Below are positions 15,687-27,047 of a DNA stretch of 64,000 nucleotides, one piece after another. A program made the position numbers and the translations under genes. The notes under the pieces were generated by a model. It saw only the letters and a program-made list of their open reading frames with translations. It did no database searches and was not told the origin of the DNA. Within the stretch, counting starts at the first letter, position 1. Each line of letters opens with the position of its first letter. Source of the stretch: Streptomyces mobaraensis NBRC 13819 = DSM 40847 (GTDB taxonomy: Bacteria; Actinomycetota; Actinomycetes; Streptomycetales; Streptomycetaceae); NCBI RefSeq assembly GCF_017916255.1, contig NZ_CP072827.1, positions 1,426,001 to 1,490,000 of the forward strand, given 5' to 3'.

Positions 15687-16862
15687 TCAGCCGTGCGGGC
15701 AGCTGCCGACCAGCGGTCCGCGCGGGGTGCGGTCCGGGGCGCGGTCGTTGCGCAGGGCGAGCAGGGCGAAGTCGTCGGTGAGGACGCCGCCGGTGTGCCG
15801 GAGGACGGCCGCACGGACGCGGTCGACGACGGCGGCGGGGACGACGGGCGCGCTCGCGGCGGCCTCGGCGAGGGCGCGGGTGAGCGGGAAGAAGCGGCCG
15901 GCCGCGTCCCGGGCGTCCTCGACGCCGTCGGTGTGCAGCACCAGGGTCTCACCGGGCAGCAGCCGGGTGAGGCGGCGGACGGGCGGCTCGGCGGGGAGCG
16001 GGAACATGCCCAGTGGGGGCAGCGGTTCGCCGGCGGAGAGGACCTCGGCGCGGACGCCGGCGGGCGGGCGGTGGTCGCCGCCGGTCAGCCGGTGCGGCCA
16101 GGGGTGGCCGCAGTTGAGGGCCGTGACCTCGTTCTCCGGCCCGACCTGGAGGACGAGGACGGTCGCGAAATCCTCGCCGGACGGCGGCGACTGGCCGGAC
16201 GCGCGGTCGCCGAGGTGGCGGTGGAAGGCGCGCTCCATGCGGCGCAGCACGCCGGGGAGGCCGTCCTCGTCGTGGGCGGCCTCGCGGAAGCTGCCGAGCA
16301 GGGCGGCGACCGTGCCGAGGGCGGGCAGGCCGTGGCCGCGGACGTCCCCGATGACCAGCCGGACGCCGTGCCGGGTGGCCAGCGCCTCGTAGAGGTCGCC
16401 GCCGAGGAGGGCGCCCTCGCTGGCGGAGCGGTGGCCGCCGGCCAGGGTGAGCCCGTCGAGGCGGGGCGGCAGTGGGCGCAGCACGGCGTGCTGGGCGGTG
16501 GCGGCGATCTCCCGGAGCCGTTCGAGCTCGCGGGTCAGCCGCAGTCGGCGGTGGCTGGTGAGCCAGGCCGCGGCGACGACGGCGAGGACGGCGCAGCAGG
16601 TGCCCAGCCGCATGGCCGGATCGGCGCGGCCCGCCGATCCCAGCGGGACGAGGGCGAACAGCGCGCAGCCGCCGCCGAGCAGCACGCACTGGCGGCGCCC
16701 GCTGCCGGCGCAGGCGATGGCGGGGGCGGCGGCGAGCAGTTGGACGAAGTGCACGCCGAGCGGGCTGAGCAGCTCCCAGACCACCACTCCGGCGACCCAG
16801 AGGCCGGGCAGCGCGAGCACCGCACCCCGTCGGCAGCGCGCCGCCGCCTTGGTACGGATCAT
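15687..16862 (-). CDS. Membrane-anchored SpoIIE-type PP2C phosphatase
   Basis: A 391-residue protein with three or four N-terminal membrane helices (about residues 13-105), a short linker helix, and a cytoplasmic SpoIIE/RsbU-type serine phosphatase domain (about 125-370). Metal-binding Asp residues appear in GGDLYEA, IGDVRGHG, LHTDGVEDA and LTDDFALL. Such phosphatases usually dephosphorylate anti-sigma-factor antagonists and so tune a stress sigma factor. No partner switch genes lie nearby. The helices could sense a membrane or extracellular cue. Confidence 0.88.
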   Translation of the reverse strand: MIRTKAAARCRRGAVLALPGLWVAGVVVWELLSPLGVHFVQLLAAAPAIACAGSGRRQCVLLGGGCALFALVPLGSAGRADPAMRLGTCCAVLAVVAAAWLTSHRRLRLTRELERLREIAATAQHAVLRPLPPRLDGLTLAGGHRSASEGALLGGDLYEALATRHGVRLVIGDVRGHGLPALGTVAALLGSFREAAHDEDGLPGVLRRMERAFHRHLGDRASGQSPPSGEDFATVLVLQVGPENEVTALNCGHPWPHRLTGGDHRPPAGVRAEVLSAGEPLPPLGMFPLPAEPPVRRLTRLLPGETLVLHTDGVEDARDAAGRFFPLTRALAEAAASAPVVPAAVVDRVRAAVLRHTGGVLTDDFALLALRNDRAPDRTPRGPLVGSCPHG

Positions 16863-16987
16863 GCCGTCGGCCCCCCTTGCGCAATGACGCGCTCGATTCT
16901 TGCGAGCGCCGGCGCGGAAGTAACGACCTGAACCCCGTTTTCCACCCCATCGGGTGAAGCCCGGTGGGTGCGAGGCTGACGGTGCGC

Positions 16988-17019
16988 AAGGGGCGCCCCG
17001 GAAAACCGGAGCGCCCCTT
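16988..17019 (-). terminator. Hairpin terminator of pheS-pheT
   Basis: AAGGGGCGCCCCGG (16988-17001) pairs with CCGGAGCGCCCCTT (17006-17019) around AAAA, with one mismatch. It lies 32 bases downstream of the pheT stop codon on the minus strand. Confidence 0.65.
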
Positions 17020-17050
17020 GGACCTTGGAGAGCAGTACGACCAGCCGTGC

Positions 17051-19557
17051 CTACGCGCCGCGCAGCACCGCGCCGGTGCGCTCGACGGCCGCCTGGACGG
17101 CGGCGTCACGGGCCGCGGACGCCTCGTCGGCGGTCAGCGTGCGGTCGGTGGCGCGGAACCGCAGCGCGTACGCCAGCGACTTCCGGCCCTCGCCCAGCTG
17201 CTCGCCGGTGAAGACGTCGAACAGCCGCAGCGACTCCAGCAGTTCGCCGGCGCCGGACCGCAGCGCGGCCTCGACCTCACCGGCCGGCACACCCGCGTCC
17301 ACCACGAGGGCGACGTCCTGCGTGGCCACCGGGAAGGCGGAGACGCGCGGCGCCTCGACCGGCCCGGCACCGGCCTGCTCCAGCCGGTCCAGCTCGATCT
17401 CCATCGCGCAGGTGCGCTCCGGCAGGCCGAACGCCTTGATGACGCGCGGGTGGAGCTCACCGGCGTTGCCGACCAGCACCTCCTGCCCGTCGATCACGGC
17501 CAGCAGCGCGGCGCAGCGGCCCGGGTGGAACGGCGCCACCTGGTCCTGCCGGACGATCAGCTCGACACCGGCCTCGCGGGCCACCGTGCGGCCCGCCTCG
17601 ACGGCGTCCGCCCAGCCCGACGGGCGGGCCTGGCCCCACCAGCCGGCGCGCTCCCGGGCGCCGGCGAGGACCACGGCCGCCCGGCGCGGCTGCCGGGGCA
17701 GCGCGGCGTCGAGGGTGGCGATCTCCTCGTCGGTGGGACGGCGGTCCACCGGCAGCCGGCGGGCCGGCAGCTCCTCGCCGGTGGGGCGGAAGACCAGGCC
17801 GGTCTCGAACAGGGCCAGGTCGTGCTCGCCCCGGCTGTCGTTGCGGCGCAGCGTGGCGAACAGCCCCGGCAGCAGGGTGGTGCGCAGCGCGGGCTCCGCC
17901 TCGGAGAGCGGGTTGACCAGCCGCACGGTCAGCCGGCGGGCGTCGTCGGCCTCCAGGCCCAGGTGGTCCAGGGCCCAGTCGCCGACGAACGGGTAACTGG
18001 GCGCCTCGACGTACCCGGCGCCGGCCAGGGCGCGGCCGACGCGCCGGTGCAGGCGCTGCCGTGCGGTCAGACCGCGGCCGGCGGGCGGCTTGGGCAGCGT
18101 GGAGGGCAGGCTCTCGTAGCCCTCCAGCCGGATGACCTCCTCGGCGAGGTCGTTGGGGTCGGTGAGGTCGGGCCGCCAGCTCGGGACGGTGACGATCAGC
18201 TCGTCCTGCCCGTAGACGTCGCAGCCGACCTCCTGGAGGCGGCGGACGACGGTCTCCCGGCCGTACGCCACACCCGCCACCCGGTCGGGGTGGTCGGCGC
18301 GCAGCGCGATGGTGCGGGGGGCGCTGGGGGTGATGAACTCGGTGACCCCGGCCTCCGGGGTGCCGCCGGCGAGCAGCACCAGCAGGTCGACGGTCCGCTG
18401 CGCGGCGGCCGAGGCCGCCTGCGGGTCGACGCCGCGCTCGTAGCGCTTGGCCGCCTCGGAGGACAGCTTGTGCCGGCGCGCGGTGCGGGCGATGGAGACG
18501 GCGTCGAAGTGCGCGGCCTCGATGACGACCTCGGTGGAGCCGCCCTCGGCCGCCCCGGCGATCTCGGTGCCGGCGCCGCCCATGACACCGGCGAGCCCGA
18601 TGGGGCCGTTGTCGTCGGTGATGACCAGGTCCTCGGCGTCCAGGACGCGCTTGGTGCCGTCGAGGGTGGTCAGCTTCTCGCCCGGCTCGGCGCGCCGGAC
18701 GCCGATCGTCCCGGCGATCCGGGAGCGGTCGTAGGCGTGCAGCGGCTGGCCGAGCTCCAGCATCACGTAGTTGGTGATGTCGACGGTCAGCGAGACCGGG
18801 CGCATGCCGGCCTTCTGCAGCCGGCGCTGGAGCCAGATCGGCGACCGGGCCTCGGGGTCGATGCCGGTGACCGTGCGGGCGGTGAAGCGGTCGCAGCCGG
18901 CCGGGTCGGCGACGCGCACCGGGTGGCCGTACGAGTTGGGCGCGGGCACGTCCAGCAGCGCCGGGTCGCGCAGCGGCAGGCCGTACGCGGTGGCGGTCTC
19001 GCGGGCGATGCCGCGCAGGGACAGGCAGTACCCGCGGTCCGGGGTGACGGCGATGTCCAGGACGTCGTCGCGCAGCTCCAGCAGCTCGATGGCGTCGGTG
19101 CCGACCTCGTGCTCCGGCGGCAGCACGATGATGCCGTGCGAGCCGTCGTCGCCCATGCCCAGCTCGTCGCCGGAGCAGATCATGCCGCGCGACATCCGGC
19201 CGTACGTCTTGCGCTCGGCGATGGCGAAGTCGCCGGGCAGGACGGCACCGGGGAGCGCCACGACGACCTTGTCGCCGACGGTGAAGTTGCGGGCACCGCA
19301 GACGATCTCCTGCGGCTCGCCGGTGCCGTTGGCGGCGCCGACGTCCACGGTGCAGAAGCGGATCGGCTTGCGGAAGCCCTCCAGCTCCTCGATGGTGAGG
19401 ACCTTGCCGACGACCAGCGGGCCGGTGAGGTCGGAGCCGAGGTGCTCGACCCGCTCGACCTCCAGACCGGCGGCGACGAGCTTGGCCTGCACGTCGCGGC
19501 CGGTGGTGCCGGCCGGCAGGTCGACGTATTCCCGCAGCCAGGAAAGCGGGGCGCGCA

Positions 19558-19558
<1 letters not shown>
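17051..19558 (-). CDS. pheT: Phenylalanyl-tRNA synthetase beta subunit
   Basis: The 835-residue beta chain of the alpha2-beta2 enzyme that charges tRNA-Phe. Domains run in the usual order: N-terminal tRNA-binding OB fold (about 40-155, [12 protein letters not shown]), B3/B4 editing domain (about 215-370, RYERGVDPQ just after it), B5 DNA-binding-like domain (about 410-480), a synthetase-like core, and a C-terminal ferredoxin-fold anticodon-binding domain (last 95 residues). Its ATG overlaps the pheS stop codon as ATGA, so the subunits are translationally coupled. Confidence 0.98.
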
Positions 19559-21958
<2,400 letters not shown>

Positions 21959-21997
21959 ACCCGACGCCCCCTCCCGAGCCCCAGGTGCGTCACCCTA

Positions 21998-22831
21998 CTA
22001 GCTGGAGGTAACAGAGCGGCACCCTCCGGACGCGCGCTGCGCACGGGCGGACGCGTAGAGGCACACGGCGGCGGCCGTGGCGAGGTTGAGGCTCTCGGCC
22101 TTGCCGTGGATCGGCACCCGCACCACGGCGTCCGCCAGCGCGCGCGTCTCCTCCGGCAGGCCCCACGCCTCGTTGCCGAAGACCCAGGCGGTGGGACCGC
22201 CCATGGTGCCGCCGTCCAGCTCGGCGTCGAGGTCGCGGTCGCCCGCGCCGTCGGCGGCGAGGATCCGCACCCCCGCGCCGCGCAGGCCGCGCACGGCGTC
22301 CTCGACGGGGACGCCCACGGCGACGGGCAGGTGGAAGATGCTGCCCACGGAGGCCCGGACGGACTTGGGGTTGTACAGGTCGACGGAGGCGTCGGTGAGC
22401 ACGACGGCGTCGGCGCCCGCGGCGTCCGCGCAGCGCAGGACCGTACCGGCGTTGCCGGGGTCGCGGACGTGGGCGAGGACGGCGACCAGCCGCGGCCGGG
22501 CGGCGAGGATGTCCTCGAAGGGCGTGTCCAGGAAGCGGCAGAGGCCGACCAGGCCCTGCGGGGTGACCGTCTCGGACATCTCCGCGATCACTTCGTCCGT
22601 CGCGGTGAGGACGGGCACTCCGGCGGCGCGCACGGCGGCGACGATGTCGGCGTGGCGCTCGGCCGCGTCCGGGGTCACGTAGAGCTCGACGAGGTGGTCG
22701 ACGGCCTCGCGGACGGACTGCGGGCCCTCGGCGAGGAAGCGGCGCTCCTTGCCGCGGAAGCTGCGCTTGGCGAGGCGGCGGGCCGCGACGACGCGGGGCG
22801 ATCGCAGGGAGGTCAGCTCGGGGGCCGCCAT
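21998..22831 (-). CDS. TrmH/SpoU-family RNA 2'-O-methyltransferase
   Basis: A 277-residue SPOUT methyltransferase that should 2'-O-methylate a ribose in rRNA or tRNA using S-adenosylmethionine. An N-terminal substrate-binding domain (1-105) precedes the knotted SpoU domain. The three motifs are clear: DPGNAGTVLRCADAAGAD, VFGNEAWGLPEE and ESLNLATAAAVCLY. Its position beside rplT-rpmI-infC is conserved in actinobacteria. The modified nucleotide cannot be named from sequence. The thiostrepton-resistance methyltransferase belongs to the same superfamily, but this housekeeping location argues against a resistance role. Confidence 0.92.
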   Translation of the reverse strand: MAAPELTSLRSPRVVAARRLAKRSFRGKERRFLAEGPQSVREAVDHLVELYVTPDAAERHADIVAAVRAAGVPVLTATDEVIAEMSETVTPQGLVGLCRFLDTPFEDILAARPRLVAVLAHVRDPGNAGTVLRCADAAGADAVVLTDASVDLYNPKSVRASVGSIFHLPVAVGVPVEDAVRGLRGAGVRILAADGAGDRDLDAELDGGTMGGPTAWVFGNEAWGLPEETRALADAVVRVPIHGKAESLNLATAAAVCLYASARAQRASGGCRSVTSS

Positions 22832-22882
22832 GGGCTCACTTTCGGTCGCTCGGTTGGGGTTGCGGAAGGGGCCGGAACGCGA

Positions 22883-22918
22883 CCGGACCCGCAGACCGGG
22901 AGGGGCCTGCGGGTCCGG
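22883..22918 (-). terminator. Hairpin terminator after rplT
   Basis: CCGGACCCGCAG (22883-22894) pairs perfectly with CTGCGGGTCCGG (22907-22918) across a 12-base loop, 31 bases beyond the rplT stop codon. It separates the infC-rpmI-rplT operon from the downstream methyltransferase gene. Confidence 0.65.
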
Positions 22919-22948
22919 ACCGTGCCAGCGGATGCCTCACGGCATCGG

Positions 22949-23335
22949 TCAGGCGGCAGCCTTCGGCGCGTTGACGTCGGCCGGCAGCGCCTTCTGGGCG
23001 ACCTCGACGAGCGCGGCGAACGCGTTCATGTCGTTGACCGCGAGCTCGGCCAGGATCTTGCGGTCCACCTCGATGTTGGCGGCCTTCAGGCCCTGGATGA
23101 GGCGGTTGTAGGTCATGCCGTTCTGGCGGGCGGCGGCGTTGATGCGCTGGATCCACAGCTGGCGGAAGTCGCCCTTGCGCTTCTTCCGGTCGTTGTAGTT
23201 GTAGACCAGGGAGTGGGTGACCTGCTCCTTGGCCTTGCGGTACAGGCGCGAGCGCTGACCGCGGTAGCCGCTGGCCTGCTCCAGGATCGCCCGGCGCTTC
23301 TTGTGCGCGTTGACTGCGCGCTTGACGCGTGCCAC
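22949..23335 (-). CDS. rplT: 50S ribosomal protein L20
   Basis: 128 residues, full length for L20: a basic N-terminal helix ([20 protein letters not shown]) and a globular C-terminus ([19 protein letters not shown]). L20 is an early assembly protein that binds 23S rRNA. In other bacteria it also represses its own operon. The GTG at 23335 has AGGAG eight bases upstream. Third gene of infC-rpmI-rplT. Confidence 0.98.
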   Translation of the reverse strand: MARVKRAVNAHKKRRAILEQASGYRGQRSRLYRKAKEQVTHSLVYNYNDRKKRKGDFRQLWIQRINAAARQNGMTYNRLIQGLKAANIEVDRKILAELAVNDMNAFAALVEVAQKALPADVNAPKAAA

Positions 23336-23438
23336 TTGTTAACTCCTTGTAGCGGGGCCGCGGACGGTTCTCACGCGGCCCGGAAACGATTGGGTCCCGG
23401 TCTCGACGTGCGCCCTGCCGTACGGCGGGCGCGGTACG

Positions 23439-23633
23439 TCACTTGCCGAGAAGCTTCTTGATCTTCTTGGCGTCGCCCGGGGCCATCTCGGCGTTGCCGG
23501 TGAGGCGACGCGTCAGACGGGACGACTTGTGCTCGAGCAGGTGGCGCTTGCCGGCACGCTCGCGCAGGACCTTGCCGGAGCCAGTGACCTTGAAGCGCTT
23601 GCTGGCACCGCTGTGCGTCTTGTTCTTCGGCAT
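23439..23633 (-). CDS. rpmI: 50S ribosomal protein L35
   Basis: 64 residues starting [20 protein letters not shown], the canonical L35 sequence, and ending KKIKKLLGK. The frame is open further upstream, but the ATG at 23633 with GGAG nine bases before it is the true start. Part of the infC-rpmI-rplT operon. Confidence 0.98.
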   Translation of the reverse strand: MPKNKTHSGASKRFKVTGSGKVLRERAGKRHLLEHKSSRLTRRLTGNAEMAPGDAKKIKKLLGK

Positions 23634-23769
23634 CGCGCCGTATCTCCTCGTCGGTGGCGCTCCCCGCCCGTGGTGCGGGCGCATGGGAGCGTCAGCTCTG
23701 TTCGTTTGCTGTCCGGGGCCTGGCGGCACCGGCGGTGAACCGGGGCTGACGGGCATCAGCCCCCGGTGT

Positions 23770-24384
23770 TCACGCCTCTGCGGGCTCCTCGGCGGCGTCC
23801 GCACCCGAACCGCCCTGGCGCTCGGCCTTACGGGCGGCCTGGGCCTCGCGGGCTTCGGCCATCGCCTCGGTCTTCTTCTTGTGCGGACCGAGAACCATGA
23901 TCATGTTCCGGCCGTCCTGCTTGGGGTTGGACTCGACGAAGCCCAGCTCCTGGACGTCCTCCGCGAGCCGCTGCAGCAGTCGGTAGCCCAGCTCGGGCCG
24001 GGACTGCTCGCGACCACGGAACATGATCGTGATCTTGACCTTGTCGCCCTGCTTGAGGAACCGTACGACGTGACCCTTCTTCGTGTCGTAGTCGTGCGGG
24101 TCGATCTTCGGCCGGAGCTTCATCTCCTTGATGACCGTGTGCGCCTGGTTCTTGCGCGCCTCACGGGCCTTCATGGCCGACTCGTACTTGAACTTCCCGT
24201 AGTCCATGAGCTTGCAGACCGGCGGGCGGGCGTTGGCCGCCACCTCGACCAGGTCGAGGTCGTACTCCTGCGCAAGCTCCAGGGCCTTGGCAAGCGGCAC
24301 GATGCCGACCTGCTCGCCGCTGGGACCGACAAGTCGCACCTCGGGAACGCGAATCCGGTCGTTGATGCGGGGCTCGGCGCTGAT
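23770..24384 (-). CDS. infC: Translation initiation factor IF-3, apparent ATC start
   Basis: IF-3 keeps the ribosomal subunits apart and discriminates against non-canonical start codons. The protein has the N-domain ([20 protein letters not shown]) and C-domain ([20 protein letters not shown]) with an extended Ala/Glu-rich tail typical of actinobacteria. I place the start at an ATC (24384-24382) preceded by a perfect AGGAGG (24389-24394) four bases away. This gives a first residue that lines up with the initiator of other actinobacterial IF-3 proteins (x-S-x-E-x-R-x-N-x-R-I-R). The nearest canonical candidate, GTG 24408, has no ribosome site. E. coli infC uses AUU and is autoregulated through it, so the same logic is likely here. 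Confidence 0.93.
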   Translation of the reverse strand: MSAEPRINDRIRVPEVRLVGPSGEQVGIVPLAKALELAQEYDLDLVEVAANARPPVCKLMDYGKFKYESAMKAREARKNQAHTVIKEMKLRPKIDPHDYDTKKGHVVRFLKQGDKVKITIMFRGREQSRPELGYRLLQRLAEDVQELGFVESNPKQDGRNMIMVLGPHKKKTEAMAEAREAQAARKAERQGGSGADAAEEPAEA

Positions 24385-24394
24385 GGATCCTCCT
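24385..24394 (-). promoter_or_regulatory. Shine-Dalgarno that decides the infC start
   Basis: AGGAGG on the minus strand (24389-24394), extended to GAGGAGG, is followed by ATCC and then the ATC codon. The strength and position of this site favour ATC rather than the upstream GTG as initiator. Confidence 0.75.
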
Positions 24395-24465
24395 CGGTAG
24401 CACCACACGGCCGCCTGGCGGGCTGCCGCGTAACGTCTTTTCGTAAGACCAACCGCGCCGACGCA

Positions 24466-24504
24466 TCAAAAAATGCCCCGGACGGGACACAGGCGGGGCT
24501 CCAT
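24466..24504 (-). CDS. Twelve-residue leader ORF upstream of infC
   Basis: A tiny frame from ATG 24504 to TGA 24466-24468 encodes MEPRLCPVRGIF. It spans exactly the hairpin and U-tract of the putative attenuator and ends within the U-run. Its ribosome-binding site is weak and the peptide lacks a run of a single amino acid. Its position is suggestive, but translation is unproven. Confidence 0.35.
   Translation of the reverse strand: MEPRLCPVRGIF
24467..24499 (-). terminator. Putative attenuator in the infC leader
   Basis: Read on the minus strand, GCCCCG (24499-24494) can pair with CGGGGC (24480-24475), and the hairpin is followed by A and then six U residues (24473-24468). A U-run of this length is exceptional in this GC-rich sequence. 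The hairpin ends 90 bases upstream of the infC start, where it could abort operon transcription. Confidence 0.6.
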
Positions 24505-24545
24505 TGCAACCGGAACACCGCCACGGTGCACCCGTGGGGCTATCG

Positions 24546-24583
24546 GACGGTTCCATCGTCCGTACGGAACGATGGTGACCGTC
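24546..24583. promoter_or_regulatory. Imperfect inverted repeat between infC and DUF1844 gene
   Basis: CCATCGT (24553-24559) pairs with ACGATGG (24569-24575), with the palindrome CGTACG between them. Outer arms GACGGT (24546-24551) and ACCGTC (24578-24583) extend the stem. It may be an operator for either divergent promoter or part of the infC leader. The rest of this 379-base gap (to 24763) holds only promoter sequence. Confidence 0.4.
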
Positions 24584-24763
24584 TGACCGGAGACCTGCCG
24601 ACCGTGAGCCGGCGAGGTGGGAGTGCGGAGCCTCCACTTGTGGGTCGGGCACGCAGATGTCCGACCGGTCGATCCACCACTCTACCAGCAGGGGTGCGGG
24701 GGTGCTAACCCAGGACAAAACCCGCGGCGAACCCGTGTTCCCCCGGGACGTATCGTGTCCGCC

Positions 24764-25147
24764 ATGAGCGACGCAACCCCCTCCGCCGGCTCCTCCGGCT
24801 CCTCCGAGGCCGGCCCCGACTTCGACAGCATGACCCGCGACATCGCCGACGTCCCGGCGGTCGAGGTGATCACCACCGTGGCGGTGCACCTGATGAGCTC
24901 GGCGGCCGTCAACCTCGGTCTGGCCGAGGAGGGCGACCAGCACAAGGACCTGGACGAGGCCCGGAAGCTGATCACCGCCCTGGCCGGGCTGGTCACGGCC
25001 AGCGCCACCGAGATCAGCAACTTCCACGCGGGACCGCTGCGCGACGGCCTGAAGTCGCTCCAGCTCGCCTTCCGCGAGGCGTCGGTGGTGCCGGACGAGC
25101 CGGGGCAGGGGCCGGGCGAGAAGTACACGGGCCCGGTGTTCGGCTGA
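24764..25147 (+). CDS. DUF1844-family protein
   Basis: A 127-residue protein matching DUF1844 over its middle (DVPAVEVITTVAVHLMSSAAVNLGL, EARKLITALAGLV), with an acidic disordered N-terminus and a short C-terminal tail. The family is conserved beside infC in actinobacteria, and its role is not established. An ATG at 24764 was chosen over an upstream in-frame start at 24617, which would read through the promoter region. It is divergent from infC. Confidence 0.85.
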   Translation: MSDATPSAGSSGSSEAGPDFDSMTRDIADVPAVEVITTVAVHLMSSAAVNLGLAEEGDQHKDLDEARKLITALAGLVTASATEISNFHAGPLRDGLKSLQLAFREASVVPDEPGQGPGEKYTGPVFG

Positions 25148-25155
25148 GCCGTCGC

Positions 25156-26040
25156 CTAGAGCCCGACCGGCGGGTTGGGGCCGTCCGTGGAACCGCCCCG
25201 GCCGCCCTGGCCCGCCGGGGGCTCCGGGGGCCGGCGCCGCCCCGCCTCGACCTCGGCGGTGTCGGGCGGCAGCTCGTAGGCCCGGTGGCCGCCGATGGCC
25301 CGCTCGTCCGCGATCAGCACGGGCGCGCCGCGCGGCTGGACGACCTGGTGGACGAAGGCGGCCAGGGCGGCGCCGATCAGCGGCGCGATGAGGAACAGCC
25401 ACACCTCGGAGAACGCGTCTCCGCCGGCGAAGATGGCCGGCCCCAGGCTCCGCGCCGGATTCACGGAGGCGCCGGTCAGCGGGACGCCGATGAGGTGGAC
25501 CAGCGCCAGGGTGAAGCCCAGCGCCAGCGGCCCGAAGCCGACCACCGCCACCTTGTGGGTCACCGCGAGCCAGACGAAGACCAGCAGGAACGTCAGGACG
25601 ACCTCGGCGAGGAACGCGCCCCCGGTGTTGATGTGGACCGCCGACCGGTCGCCGTACCCGTTGCTGCCGAACGTCCCGTCGGTGCTGAGCCCCGGGACCT
25701 GCTTGGCCAGCAGGAGCAGCAGCGCGGCGCCGACGATGGCACCGAGGATCTGCGCGATCCAGTACTCGATGGCCGTGCGCAGCGCGATGCGCCCCTCCAG
25801 CAGCATGGCGAGGGTGACCGCCGGGTTGAGGTGCGAGCCGGAGACCGGCCCCAGCGCGTAGGCCAGGGCCATCAGGGTGAACCCGAACGCCAGCGCGATG
25901 CCCAGGGCACCGATGTAGTCCGCCGCGAGGACGGCGGACCCCACGGCGAAGAAGACCAGCAGCAGGGTGCCGAGGAACTCGGCCGCGACCGTCCGTGTCT
26001 CCACGGGGTCCAGCTTCATGGGGTCCAGCTTCGCGTCCAT
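25156..26040 (-). CDS. MIP-family aquaporin / aquaglyceroporin
   Basis: A 294-residue channel with six membrane helices and both half-helix signatures: SGSHLNPAVTLAML (near 73-78) and GASVNPARSLGP (near 190-200). It conducts water or small neutral solutes. A Pro/Gly-rich cytoplasmic tail of about 50 residues follows the last helix. The ATG at 26040 has GGAGG six bases upstream. The N-terminus contains the duplication KLDP-MKLDP. It is convergent with the DUF1844 gene, only 8 bases apart. A water channel (AqpZ-like) is favoured over glycerol transport by the absence of glpK and glpD neighbours. Confidence 0.9.
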   Translation of the reverse strand: MDAKLDPMKLDPVETRTVAAEFLGTLLLVFFAVGSAVLAADYIGALGIALAFGFTLMALAYALGPVSGSHLNPAVTLAMLLEGRIALRTAIEYWIAQILGAIVGAALLLLLAKQVPGLSTDGTFGSNGYGDRSAVHINTGGAFLAEVVLTFLLVFVWLAVTHKVAVVGFGPLALGFTLALVHLIGVPLTGASVNPARSLGPAIFAGGDAFSEVWLFLIAPLIGAALAAFVHQVVQPRGAPVLIADERAIGGHRAYELPPDTAEVEAGRRRPPEPPAGQGGRGGSTDGPNPPVGL

Positions 26041-26120
26041 GGCGTCCTCCCGGGGATCTCGTGGACTGTCCTCGCATTGTCGGACGGTCCGCTCCGGGGC
26101 GCCTGTCGAAAGATCGCCGC

Positions 26121-26855
26121 TCAGCGGCTGAACAGCGGCTCCCCGGGCACCTCGGCGCCCACCGGCAGCAGGGCCAGGTCGAGGCCGCGGACCAGCCGGG
26201 CGCGCAGCACCTCGTCGGCGGCCAGGGCCCCGGCGATCCGCCGGGCCACGTCGGCGGGCGCGGCCCCGTCGGCGAGCGCCAGCGCCAGCGTCCCGTCCGC
26301 GTCGCCGGAGGGGACGAGGTGCGCCCTGAGCACTCCGTCCTCGGCGGCCAGCAGCCCGCGCAGGGCGTCGGCGACGGCGGGGTCGGCGAGCGGGTCGGTG
26401 CTGGTCCGGCCCTCGGCGAGGGCGAGCAGTGCCCGGCCGGTCAGCGGGTAGGTGACGGGTCCCGCCATGTCCACGACGATCGTGTCGGCCTTCTCGTGCG
26501 CCGCGGCCTGGAGCGCCTGGTGCAGCGGGACGGCGACGGGCCGGGCGTCGGCGCGCCAGCGGTGGAGCGTCTCCATCGACGTGAACGCGGGCAGTGCCCG
26601 GCGCCCGTCCGGCGCCTGGAGGGTGGGGACGGCCATGTCGCTGGTCTTCTCCCGCTTCAGCCCGTCCGGCCCGGTCTCCACCTCCCCCAGCACGGCCACC
26701 ACCGGCACCAGCAGCCGCGCGTCCTTGAGCGCGGCCAGCACCCGCCCCTCCGCCGCCCGATCGGCGGCCCAGGCGGCGAGCGCCTCGGCGAGTACGGGGT
26801 CGGCGGAGCCGTCGTCGTCGGAGAAACCGGGGTCCGGGATGTTCTTGAGGGCCAC
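26121..26855 (-). CDS. SseB-family protein
   Basis: A 244-residue soluble protein with an SseB N-terminal-like domain (about residues 20-135: ALKDARLLVPVVAVLG, LPAFTSMETLHRW) followed by a second, related fold. In enterobacteria the SseB name comes from a rhodanese-enhancing protein, and SseB-domain proteins in actinobacteria have no assigned role. The start is ATG 26855 with no clear ribosome site but a TACCCT -10-like hexamer 14 bases upstream, compatible with a very short leader. Confidence 0.75.
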   Translation of the reverse strand: MALKNIPDPGFSDDDGSADPVLAEALAAWAADRAAEGRVLAALKDARLLVPVVAVLGEVETGPDGLKREKTSDMAVPTLQAPDGRRALPAFTSMETLHRWRADARPVAVPLHQALQAAAHEKADTIVVDMAGPVTYPLTGRALLALAEGRTSTDPLADPAVADALRGLLAAEDGVLRAHLVPSGDADGTLALALADGAAPADVARRIAGALAADEVLRARLVRGLDLALLPVGAEVPGEPLFSR

Positions 26856-26944
26856 GGGTCGAGGGTATCGGCAGGCGAACGGTGCTCAGGGTGGGGGTTC
26901 GGCCTGGGGGTGGGGGCCGGGTGGCTCTTGCGGGGGGCCGGCTT

Positions 26945-27047
26945 CAGCCCGTCCGGCGCTTGAGGACAACCGCGCGGAGCGCGGTTTTGGGGGTACGGGG
27001 GCCTGCCCCCCGTAAGGAACGGCGAAAGGGCGGGTCAGGGGCACCCC
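26945..27047. repeat. Half copy of the multi-hairpin element (copy B)
   Basis: This 103-bp segment is one complete arm of the element family. It begins CAGCCCGTCCGGCGCTTGAG, continues through AACCGCGCGGAGCGCGGTT and GGGGGCCTGCCCCC, and ends GGGCGGGTCAGGGGCACC. The other arm is missing. It carries the GCGCTTG variant seen in copy D. The last codons of the protease gene (stop codon 27035-27037) lie inside it. Confidence 0.85.

Noticed and set aside
24382..24408. GTG 24408 as the infC start
   Set aside because: It has no ribosome-binding site, adds eight residues not found in other IF-3 proteins, and lies upstream of the strong AGGAGG that serves the ATC.
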